64,000 nucleotides of DNA from Euglena gracilis. Its lineage: Eukaryota; Euglenida; Euglenophyceae; Euglenales. The notes beneath the pieces were generated by a model. That model did no database searches. It saw only the letters and a program-made list of their open reading frames with translations, and was not told the DNA's origin. Shown piece after piece: positions 56,050 to 64,000 of the stretch (the stretch's first letter is position 1; each line of letters opens with the position of its first letter). The DNA lies in contig CP154955.1 of assembly GCA_039621445.1 (NCBI GenBank), positions 35,877,123-35,941,122 of the forward strand, read 5' to 3'. Position numbers and translations under genes: made by a program.

Positions 56050-57010
56050 TTAAGCTGGGGTTTCTTCCCAGGAAATAGTTAATGGATGTATTTTGTATTT
56101 GTTTCCCCTACAGAATTTGCCTGAGCAAACCATGCAAAGTAGGGGCCACCTGGGGGGTGGCATTTCTTCCCCCCTGCAATTGGTGAACATACCCTTGTAA
56201 GGGGTGCTTTTCAGGCAGGGGGACCCTGGTACTTTCATTTTTATTAACTGGGGCCACCATGTGGATAAATCCCAGTAGGGGGTGACCATCAAAACTTTGG
56301 CTTGTGGAAACCTTCTTAATCTGGGGAGAAATTTTTGAATTACAGACCAGGGGGGATTTGCATAAAGGCCCCCCATGTTGTCCAGTGGACATTGCAATGC
56401 ATCCACTGCTGTGGCTTCCCAGTGGGGCCACCTGGCCACAAATTGTGGCAGTTTTTTGTTGCCTGGTGAGGCAAAAAGGTCTGTTTTCAGGCTTATGAAA
56501 TTTTTGAACTGCTGCCTCAGCCATTGAAAAAGTTGGGTGTCTAGGGAATAATCCCCCCTGTCCATTTCCCACCTGCTTATGGCGTCGGCCAGGCATTCGT
56601 TTGAGGGGACCCACTTTACTTGCAGGGTTATGTTGTGTTCCATGCACCATTTGAAGAAGGGTCTTAGCATGGAATTGAAGGGGTCTTTTCAGCCCCCCCC
56701 CTTTTGTTAAGTAATAGTAAATTACTTGATTGTCCACGGATAGGGACACAGTTTCCCCTGGCTGGCTGAGGCTTTGAACTGTGCTTATTGCTGCACTTAA
56801 TTCTTTGACATTTATGCAGAATGGAGTTTTCCCTCCAAAATTCTTGCACAATTTTTCCTGTTCGAATGTCCAGCCCCCCCCAGGCATGGGTGCTGCTGTC
56901 TGAGTGCAACTCTCTGGTTGCACTTTGGGGGAAGGGTCTGCCCCCCCAGGTGTCCGGCAGGTTTTTTATTTCTCCTAATTGGTCCTTTATTCTTTGGGAG
57001 ATGGGGTGTT
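56050..57010 (-). pseudogene. B4 RNase H region
   Basis: Overlapping frames give SATRELHSDSSTHAWGGLDI (catalytic Asp), SLSVDNQVIYYYLTKGG (second Asp region) and ITLQVKWVPSNECLADAISR. These are the motifs of the DIRS/Ty3 RNase H. At least one frameshift lies near 56700. Confidence 0.75.
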
Positions 57011-57651
57011 TTGAGTCCCAGGGGGCTGTGGAATTTTCCACTAAAAAATTTGCGAGGGCATCCGTAAAGTCCCTTAGAAAGGGCAGGGCCATGAGGTTGC
57101 ATCTGATTTGGCCCAAAATGGCAGCCAATTGCCTTTTTGACATGTAATCTTTTTTCACCATTTTTCCCAGCTCCTTTTTTACTGTTTTTATTTTCTGGGG
57201 GGGCACCTGTAATTTTCCCTCTTGGAAGTTTAGTTGAAATCCAAGATGATTTACGATTTGGGTGGGCTGCAGGGTGGACTTTTTGATTTTGAACCCTGAT
57301 TTGATTAAATCCCTGACCACTGTGTTCAGGTGATTTTGTAAGATGATTTGTGTTGGGGCCACCAGCAAAATGTCGTCCAGGTAAATAAATACCTGGATGC
57401 CCCTTTTCCTCCACAGCTTTTCGAATGTTTTCATGACTGACATGAAAATTTGGGGCATTACATTCAGGCCAAAACAGCCTGCCAGGAATTCCCAGGTCTG
57501 CCCCCCCCACCTGATGCCTTAAAAATGGCCTTAGGCCTGGACTTACTGGAATATGAAAATAGGCATCTTTCAGGTCTATTTTGGCTGCCCAGTGGCCCTT
57601 TTCCAAAACTGGAAAAATGTGCTGGATGTGATCCAGCTTGAAAGGTTTCAC
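56970..57651 (-). pseudogene. B4 reverse transcriptase
   Basis: GHWAAKIDLKDAYFHIPVSP, then VFIYLDDILLVAPTQ (about 57355-57395) with the YLDD active site, NHLGFQLNFQEGKLQVPPQK and KRQLAAILGQIRCNLMALPF. Two overlapping frames are needed to read fingers and palm together, so one frameshift separates them near 57440. Confidence 0.8.
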
Positions 57652-58303
57652 TTGAAACTGCTGATTTAATTATCTGCAGTCGCTGATCATTCTCCATTTG
57701 GTTGTTTCCCCTTCTGGTTTCGAAATTAGAAACCATGGGATTAAATGCTGGGTTTCTGAATCCCAAACTCGTTTTATTGACCCAGTTTTTTCGTAATCCA
57801 ACAGGATTTTTTCTGCCTGGTTCAGGTCCAGGTTGGCTCTGGGTTTTGGGTGGGTGGCCAATTTTGGTGGGCTGACCCAGGGGGGTTGAATGCCATCCCT
57901 GATGAGTTGACATGTTGTTGGGGGGGGGCATTTTTTGTCCACCATTTTAGGCTGTTTTGCAGCCTTTGATGGAGGGGGGTGTCTCCCCATTTTTCCTCCA
58001 TGGAATTTATTTCTTGGATCAGATGATTTTGGGGGGGCTGGGCTGGCGGTGTTAGACATTTTAGGCTTTTTTGCAATCTTTGATGGAGGGGGGTGTCTCC
58101 CCCTCTTTCCCCCATTGAATTTATTTTCTGGACAAGATGATTCTGGGGGGGCTGGGTTGGGGGTGTTGGACATTGCACCCCTAGGTCCCCTAGGGCTTGG
58201 GCCCTTGGAAAAAGAAATTTTTTCTGGGGGGATGTGCATGCACTCTCTCCATCTCTGCTCACCTCTCTGGATGATCTTGTTGTTGGAAGACATACCATAG
58301 GGC

Positions 58304-58706
58304 TTAATTGTGTACCAGGCACGATCCCAGTTCTGTGGTTCGCCATAGAACTGCTCATCCACAATCTGAATGCTGAGCATAGTCTCAGAATTAGGATTGT
58401 GGCAGAGCCTAGGGATAATCGTGATCACGATCACGTGTGATCACGTGACCTCCTCTCTGCAGGTGGTATTCTTTTCTTCTTTCAATCTTCAAGTTTGATT
58501 TGATCAAACAAGTCCTGAAAGGACTGCCAGATACTTGGCATCTTTTGTCGTAGCCCATAGGGCTTCCAACAGTGTCTTGTGCTCTGCCTCTTAATTGGGG
58601 AAAAGGGCAATACAACTTTTATATTTATTTTATATTTTTCCTGTTACTCCTACTTATATCTTTTTCTGCGCACCAAAGGGCGAAAGCGATAAGGTAGGAC
58701 GTACAC
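58304..58706 (+). repeat. C2 5' LTR
   Basis: Ends GGACGTACAC like the C1 LTRs and shares TGTGTACCAGGC near its start (58309) and CAGGTGGTATTC in the middle. The start is uncertain by about 6 bp. It contains a cluster of palindromes (CGTGATCACG at 58420-58429 and TCACGTGTGATCACGTGA at 58431-58448) not found in the C1 LTRs. Confidence 0.8.
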
Positions 58707-58716
58707 TTGGTAGCAG
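58707..58716 (+). promoter_or_regulatory. C2 primer-binding site
   Basis: TTGGTAGCAG immediately after the LTR. The TGGTAGCAG core fits the 3' end of an initiator tRNA-Met, the common primer of LTR elements. Confidence 0.7.
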
Positions 58717-58967
58717 TTTAGGTTTTTCGATCCTTTTGACCGCAAACGGTCGTGTGGTGCCCCGCCTATAGGCGACCACAGGCACTACAAGCCGTTTCCG
58801 GCCAAAGCCGTACGCACGGACACGTCCTCTGACGGTTCGCAGTATACGCTGCTTCAAACCTCAGAGTTCGGGTCTCTGCTTACTTTTTATACTATCCCCT
58901 CTTTTTGCACTTGTTCCTGCATTTTATCCCACAATCTACACTTGGCTTTTGCGTTTTTGCCTTAAAA

Positions 58968-61361
58968 ATGCAGAGCACAACTCCCATCGACTACGCTGCA
59001 TTGATTGGGTCACTTCGAGGACTTGAACCTGCAGCACCATTGACCAGCTCTATTGAGCATTCACAACCCCATAGGGGTAATCAAGCATTGATCCATTCCA
59101 AAGGTAATCCTCCTTCCCCGCGTGTGTCACACCTATCGGTGTCTGTGTCGAGTTATCCTCCCCCCGCCCAATGGGCATCCCCACACCTATCGGTGTCAAG
59201 CTCTATAGAGCAACCCCATGCCCAACAGGCAGAACCCCTTTTGTTGGAAAGCCGATCGGCTAACACCCATTCCCCCCAGCGAGATCTCGCACTGGTGCCG
59301 ATAGGCACATTTGACTCTGAGGCGGATACGCCACGGCAAATTTTTGTTGAGGGTGGGTTAGAAACACCATGTTTCTTTCAGCCCCCCCCTATGCTTCCCC
59401 CCACAAGTCCGATTGGACAATTGCCCGCACCACCCGATACGGGTTCTTTTCTGGCATTGCCATGGCATCCGGAGATGCGTTTGACAGTTCCGGCTTATAC
59501 AAGTCCCACAGAGTCCATGAGCAGTGATGCGGAAGAGTTGGAAAATATTTCCCCTCAACCCATCACCGTAATTCAGCGCATAGTCGCAAATCTTCCAGTG
59601 GACCACCCGCTAACGCGGCAAATTTCCCATGTCCACACTTGTGTAGCGGATTGCGTTATGACACTTAACAAGGTTTTGGATTTTGATGAAAACAACCAAA
59701 AGGTTGTAGAGCACAAGCTCAATTACCTTTGGAGTTATGTGCGTGATGTTGGCCAATATTGCCAAACAAACTTTCAATCCACCAATGTGGACTTAGCAAC
59801 TTTGCGGCAAGGTTTGGACACACATTTGCAGGCATACTTCCCACAACACTTCCAAAAAGTGAGTGAAGCCATGTGTGAAACACAATCCCGCAATGATGCG
59901 ATTTTCTCCAACATGCAACATAGTTTGCAAGCTTTGTCTCATCAATTGGAGCCAATTACGGCAATTTTTCCACAATTGCAGCAAAAGTTGCATGAGCCCC
60001 CCATCAAAAATCCCGATTTGGGACAATTTATTACCATGGAGCAATTCTCCACACTTGCAACCGCATTTCAGGAAGCGCAACAGCGCATTTTCCAACTGAG
60101 CGGTGATTCCGCGAATTTTACCCACTTTTCTGCCCAAGCCAACGAAAGTTTTGCCCCCCGCACGTATGTGCAACAATTGGAGGAAAGACTTTCCCGATTG
60201 GAGCAGAAATTTTGCCATTGTGGTGAGATTCCCGCTGAAATTGCAAGTTTTCACACCCAAATCGCGAATATCGCGAGTAGGATTGAGAATTTGCAGCAAC
60301 AGTGGCAAAATGACACAATGGAATTCCGAACCGCAATCGCGGATTTGCAAAACCGCAATGCGGCAACCCGTGCATCAACACCGGATATTAGTGGACTCAA
60401 AGCCACCATGTCCGATTTGCACAAACAGTTACAACAGGATGTTGGTAACATTGAAGCCTCATTGGCTAAGTTACACACCCGCTATGCGGAAGTAGCTGGT
60501 AGGATCCCGGATGTTACCGGCATTCAAACCGCGATAGCGGATTTGCACAAACGCATGCAAGAAATGAGCACAAAAATGCTTCAGGTGCAATCACCACCCC
60601 AAGGCACATTGCCGTTACCAACACCTACCCCCACACTCCCAAAAACACACTTGGACAAGATTTGCGCTGAAATGCGCGCGGAAAATCACCACATCATGCA
60701 AGGATTTTGTGACAGTCTCATGAACACCGAGAAAACGGTGAAACAGGATGTCACAAAACTGCAAAATGACATTACCGCGCTATCCGCGCAAGTTTCTGTC
60801 TTGATGGAACAGCCAATGGCTGAAAAAGTCAAAAGTCCGCATTCGGACCACCCCACCAAGCCATCTCCACAATTGGAGGCCATTTCCAGTGCGATGCGCA
60901 CTTTGGTGACAAGAGTACAGGAATTGGACACTGGTTTTGGTGCAATTTCGCACGATTTTCAGTCAATTTCTGACAAAATCCCGCTTTTGGATGAACTACC
61001 CTCATACCGTAGGCGGATTAAGCGTTTACAGGAGGATGTGGGTCGGATAACCGACAATTGGCAGGTTGTTGACCATTTGGAGCAAAGTGTGCATGAATTT
61101 GCAACAAATTTGGACCAAATTCACGCACAACTGCGTTCCATCCACCAAAACCCGCAATCGGGTATGGTTGGCACACTTGCCGCATCTTCCAGCTCCAAAA
61201 GCGCTATTCGCGCACCAATTCCCGAGTCCACAGGCACATTGCCACCAAATCGCGTTTCCGCTCATGCGGTGGTTCCCCCACTAGCATTACCAGTCCCAAT
61301 GGATGAGTTTTCGGATGATGAGTCGGGTTTTCAAGCGAAAACCAGACCCACCCCCTCTTAA
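58968..61361 (+). CDS. C2 ORF1, long coiled-coil gag-like protein
   Basis: A 797-codon frame from ATG 58968 (MQSTTPIDYAALIGSLRGLE) to TAA 61359-61361. An in-frame ATG at 58905 exists, but C1 homology begins at the later one. The N-terminal 250 residues are Pro/Ser-rich and coded by DNA packed with mini-hairpins. Residues from about 250 to 740 are mostly helical with heptad-like spacing (AIADLHKRMQEMSTKMLQVQ) and a repeated PDxxG...DLHK unit near residues 480-560. No known domain is recognised. Before its stop lies a -1 slippery heptamer (61325-61331) that would fuse it to the capsid frame. Confidence 0.75.
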   Translation: MQSTTPIDYAALIGSLRGLEPAAPLTSSIEHSQPHRGNQALIHSKGNPPSPRVSHLSVSVSSYPPPAQWASPHLSVSSSIEQPHAQQAEPLLLESRSANTHSPQRDLALVPIGTFDSEADTPRQIFVEGGLETPCFFQPPPMLPPTSPIGQLPAPPDTGSFLALPWHPEMRLTVPAYTSPTESMSSDAEELENISPQPITVIQRIVANLPVDHPLTRQISHVHTCVADCVMTLNKVLDFDENNQKVVEHKLNYLWSYVRDVGQYCQTNFQSTNVDLATLRQGLDTHLQAYFPQHFQKVSEAMCETQSRNDAIFSNMQHSLQALSHQLEPITAIFPQLQQKLHEPPIKNPDLGQFITMEQFSTLATAFQEAQQRIFQLSGDSANFTHFSAQANESFAPRTYVQQLEERLSRLEQKFCHCGEIPAEIASFHTQIANIASRIENLQQQWQNDTMEFRTAIADLQNRNAATRASTPDISGLKATMSDLHKQLQQDVGNIEASLAKLHTRYAEVAGRIPDVTGIQTAIADLHKRMQEMSTKMLQVQSPPQGTLPLPTPTPTLPKTHLDKICAEMRAENHHIMQGFCDSLMNTEKTVKQDVTKLQNDITALSAQVSVLMEQPMAEKVKSPHSDHPTKPSPQLEAISSAMRTLVTRVQELDTGFGAISHDFQSISDKIPLLDELPSYRRRIKRLQEDVGRITDNWQVVDHLEQSVHEFATNLDQIHAQLRSIHQNPQSGMVGTLAASSSSKSAIRAPIPESTGTLPPNRVSAHAVVPPLALPVPMDEFSDDESGFQAKTRPTPS
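59130..59444 (+). repeat. Cluster of mini-hairpins in C2 ORF1
   Basis: Nine short palindromes in 315 nt: CACC-TATC-GGTG (59130, 59184), GCCC-AAT-GGGC (59166), GCTC-TATA-GAGC (59200), AGCCGATCGGCT (59250), GTGCC-GATA-GGCAC (59295), GGCG-GATA-CGCC (59321), TCC-GATT-GGA (59408), ACCCG-ATA-CGGGT (59432). Arms differ, loops are A/T-rich. Confidence 0.85.
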
Positions 61362-63115
61362 ATCAAGAGATTCGGGAATCCGAACTTATTCGTGGTATGA
61401 TCCGCACCCCCACACCGGGTATTGGTCATACTTCCCAAATTCGCTTAATAGCACCAATGGTGCAACCATGTGATACCTCACCCCCACATGCGCAAACGCA
61501 TCACCATTCGCGCAATCGCGATTCCCCTAATTTGCATGGTACCTATGGTACACTAAGTGGTATGTTCCATGCGCAATCGCAGAATAACCCGAACAATACC
61601 CTTGGTGCAACCACCGGAGTACCTGCACATGGTGCGATTTCGCGCCCGGGCCCACGCCCCTGGAATACCACCGAAGGGCCACGGGTTTCTCAGAAAGATT
61701 TCAAAGGCACCATCGCGATAGCGAACAAGGTGAAGCCCCAATGGGACGGTGACCCCACCACGTGGAAACAATTTTTCCGCGATTGGGAATATTATTGGGA
61801 TTTGAAGGGACCCACCCAAGATGACAACCCCGAGGTAATCAAGATGGAATTCATCGATTGCCTCCCAAGGGATGAAAAAGAACGCGCCAGACAATTGGTC
61901 ATTGGCAGGCGCATTTCTTTTGAAGAATTGGTTGAGCAATATGCTTCTTCATGCTCCAGTTTGGTTTCCAGAATCAGTCTGGAAAACAAATGGCGCCAAT
62001 TCACCCCCCCGGACCGCAAATGGAAGTCGATAGACTTGTGGTACTCCAAGTGGCTTGCATTAGCAGCCGAGGTTGATGAGTTAGGGGAAAAGCAAATCAA
62101 AGAACAATTTGATGCGGTATTACTGCGCTACATCCCCAAACTCATCAAGTAAATTCACCGCGAGGAACTCGCGGGACACATTTTGACTCTCGATGAGAGA
62201 TGGAATTATATTTCCAAACAAATGAAGTTATCACAACTTCTGGGACAGATTGAATCGGCATATCACCACCACCCTACCGCGGGTGTACCCACCGGTTCAG
62301 TCCATGCAGTCCAAAGGACTACCTCCCCAAAATCACCAAAATCACCATCGAGTGATTCCAAAACGCGCTATCCGCGCTCAAACCCCAAATCCCCGACACG
62401 GGAATCAAAACCGCGCTATTCGCGCTCTTCTGACCAAGTTTCGGACAAAGTGTGCTTTTTTTGTAATCAACCGGGACATATGTCTCGCGAATGTCCGAAC
62501 CCCCAAGCGCGAAAGCGCAGTAAGAGCCCCCGAGGATCCCTCTCTTCCTGGAGTTCGCGTTCCTCACGATCTGCGCATTCGCAGCGGTCGGGATACCGAT
62601 CGGGTGATGGAAGACCGCGTTCCCGTTCACCCCACCGCAATAGCGGACATGGTTTCAAACCGCGAGGTCGGTCCCCCCGTCCCCCTACCCGCAATCGGGA
62701 TGCCAATCGCGATTCTTCGCGATCTCGGTCGCGAAGTGGGTCATCCTCTTCGCGATCCGACCGCGGTCGAGCGGATAACCGCTCCCCGCGTCGCCAAAAT
62801 GCCAAAAGGCAATCGCAATCGCGAACCCGTTGTTCCCTTTGTGGGTCTAAAGACCACCATTCATCCAAGTGCCCCCGTTCCCGCTCTCCCCGCCCTAGCC
62901 ATGGTCGTCGCGATTCCAATCGCGGTTCTGCCAATAGGCAGCGGGTTGGTTTCAAAATATCCTCTATCGAGGAAAAAGACCTGGCTTCGGGCAGGGAGGG
63001 GGATGAGAGCACCGAGGATGAGTTGGTGGAAGACAGGAATGCCATTCGCGCGATACGCGCAATTTATTCTAGGAAGTCCACCATAGGCCAAAAGGCCGAC
63101 TCCGATATGGAGTAG
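61322..63115 (+). CDS. C2 gag: capsid-like domain, zinc knuckle, RS domain, zinc knuckle
   Basis: The frame is -1 relative to ORF1, open from 61322. Residues coded at 61700-62150 form a retrotransposon capsid-like domain (QWDGDPTTWKQFFRDWEYYW, PEVIKMEFIDCLPRDEKERA). An in-frame TAA at 62150-62152 interrupts it, and homologous-looking sequence continues (IHREELAGHILTLDERWNYI). Then comes CFFCNQPGHMSRECP (CCHC, about 62453-62497), a 110-residue Arg/Ser-rich region, and CSLCGSKDHHSSKCP (CCHC, about 62830-62874). An acidic tail ends at TAG 63113-63115. The product would coat and package element RNA. It is uncertain whether TAA is read through or is a mutation. Confidence 0.75.
61325..61331 (+). 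promoter_or_regulatory. Predicted -1 ribosomal frameshift site GGGTTTT
   Basis: The heptamer is in the X-XXY-YYZ register of ORF1 (codons GGT at 61326 and TTT at 61329). It lies within the 40-nt window (61322-61361) in which the downstream frame is open and ORF1 has not yet stopped. A small stem TTCGG-GAAT-CCGAA lies at 61371-61384, farther downstream than usual stimulators. Confidence 0.65.
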
Positions 63116-64000
63116 GGGAGCCCGAGGTCTGAGGGCACGGACCTCTGGGCTGATGAACAGATGGAGGTAGGAACTGATCACCCCTGCCCCCCCTGCCCAT
63201 CGGTCTTTTTGGTCGGTACCCGGAAAATTTTCGGGTCCCCCACTCCCCGCGCCAAATTTTTGCTTGGAATGTTGAGCAAAGTAAGCCAAGGGTCATGGAA
63301 CAGTTGGCGCAACAAAATTTTTACACCCGACCCTTCGCTTTGCGTACCCCCCATGGAACTTTTGGTCCAAGCGAAAATCAAAACTCAAAATTTCTGTGCA
63401 CAAGCCAAAATTTTAGTCGACACAGGGTGTCGAATCCCCCTTCTTTTCCGCAAAGGACTTATACCCACCCCCCTCTTGGTTCATGCCAAGAATCCCATCA
63501 AAATTATGACCGCTGACAACAGCCCCATGTGCGGTGGTGACTTGGGATGCATTTTGGACACAGTCCTCCCCATTATCCCGAAGCACCACACACACCCCCC
63601 ACAATTCCAACATTTTCTGGGTACTTGGGCATTCGAGGCGAATATCGCCGGGTCAGATGTCATACTCGGTTTTCCGTTCCTCCGGCAACACCGATTGGTG
63701 GTGGATTGTCCTTCGCACGGTTTGCGCACTACCCCCCGCACACACACCACACCCCCGAACTTGTTCCCCAAGACATCCCCCAGGATGTCCCCCCGCATTG
63801 CCACAACGTTTTCCACAACCGAAAACACCGTTTCCTACCCTAGGGGTAAAGAGAAAGCTGCCCCCCTACCCACCGCACTTTTACCGCTCGTTTCCCATGC
63901 GGTAGGGAAAGCCAGTAGCTTAACCCCGCGCGTTTCGCTGGGTTCCCAGGCGAAAGCCCAAAGGCCTGAAGTAATTACGGTGTCGAGTAGCCGCCCAGCT
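63116..64000 (+). CDS. C2 pol start: retropepsin, open to the window end
   Basis: The frame continues without a shift after TAG 63113-63115 and has no stop to 64000. There is no ATG at its start, so expression by TAG read-through is likely. The aspartic protease active site is AKILVDTGCRIPLLF (about 63404-63448) and the flap/C-terminal strand is SDVILGFPFLRQHRLVVDC (about 63650-63712). The segment 63890-64000 matches C1 36820-36935. RT should follow outside the window. Confidence 0.75.

Larger units (their letters stand above)
54806..58303 (-). mobile_element. DIRS-like retrotransposon B4, 5'-interrupted by C2
   Basis: The most complete family B body. Its 3' terminal repeat is at 54811-54975 and internal complementary region at 55105-55225. 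The minus-strand order is gag/leader (57670-58303), RT (57000-57651), RNase H (56050-57010), tyrosine recombinase (54945-56021). Frames overlap with shifts between them. The element is cut at 58303, where the LTR of C2 begins. The rest of B4 should reappear beyond the 3' LTR of C2, outside the window. Confidence 0.85.
58304..64000 (+). mobile_element. LTR retrotransposon C2 (Ty3-like), 5' part
   Basis: 5' LTR (58304-58706), primer-binding site, a coiled-coil ORF1, a capsid-type gag frame, two CCHC zinc knuckles and a retropepsin. No 3' LTR, RT or integrase is reached before the window ends. Two CCHC boxes and a protease ending ILGFPFLRQHRLVVDC suggest the Ty3 group rather than copia, but RT would be needed to settle it. 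It is much better preserved than C1 and could be recently active. It is inserted in B4. Confidence 0.85.

Noticed and set aside
57670-58434. 254-codon minus-strand frame as an intact B4 gag with its own start
   Set aside because: Its first 40 or so codons lie in the LTR of C2, so the start is an accident of the insertion.

Overview
This is nuclear DNA from a eukaryote, most likely a euglenozoan (a euglenid such as Euglena, or possibly a diplonemid). Two spliced genes can be read by protein homology. Their introns are of two kinds. Some are ordinary GT-AG introns. Others lack GT-AG and instead carry CAG at intron positions +4 to +6 and CTG (or a near match) at -8 to -6, with complementary ends. 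As I recall it, that is the consensus of euglenozoan nonconventional introns. Exons are very GC-rich with G/C third positions, while introns and spacers are full of microsatellites, long G and C runs and small inverted-repeat elements.

Layout: (1) 96-9791, plus strand: the 3' part of a BEACH-WD40 gene (neurobeachin/LRBA type), about 15 exons, ending in a TGA. (2) 9792-19301: repeat-rich spacer, possibly holding unrecognised 5' exons of the next gene, with a TG tract of nearly 1 kb and several terminal-inverted-repeat elements. (3) 19302-28944, plus strand: a sirtuin (Sir2-type NAD-dependent deacylase) gene, eight recognised exons. (4) 29418-58303: a nest of DIRS-like tyrosine-recombinase retrotransposons of two families (A and B). 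Three B copies stand head to tail with abutting termini. B1 is split by an A copy and by an LTR retrotransposon (C1), and B2 is split by a second A copy. A fourth B copy (B4) lies in the opposite orientation. (5) 58304-64000: the 5' LTR, gag and protease region of a second, better preserved LTR retrotransposon (C2), inserted in B4 and running off the window.

The most interesting result is in the introns. The last BEACH-WD40 intron (8230-9726) is a complete inverted-repeat element starting CAGG and ending CCTG, flanked by a perfect 8-bp target-site duplication. Two further elements with the same ends and perfect 8-bp duplications lie in the spacer. A hAT-type transposon that starts CAG and ends CTG, makes an 8-bp duplication, and is spliced with 3 nt of one flank and 5 nt of the other reproduces the nonconventional intron consensus exactly. 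The window therefore looks like a record of intron gain by a MITE/introner mechanism.

A second unexplained signal is in the C-family LTR elements: dozens of tiny hairpins with 4-5 bp arms of varying sequence around A/T-rich 3-5 nt loops, packed into coding and noncoding parts alike. C2 also has a canonical -1 slippery heptamer between two gag frames, single in-frame stops before and after its zinc-knuckle region, and an arginine-serine-rich domain between two CCHC knuckles.
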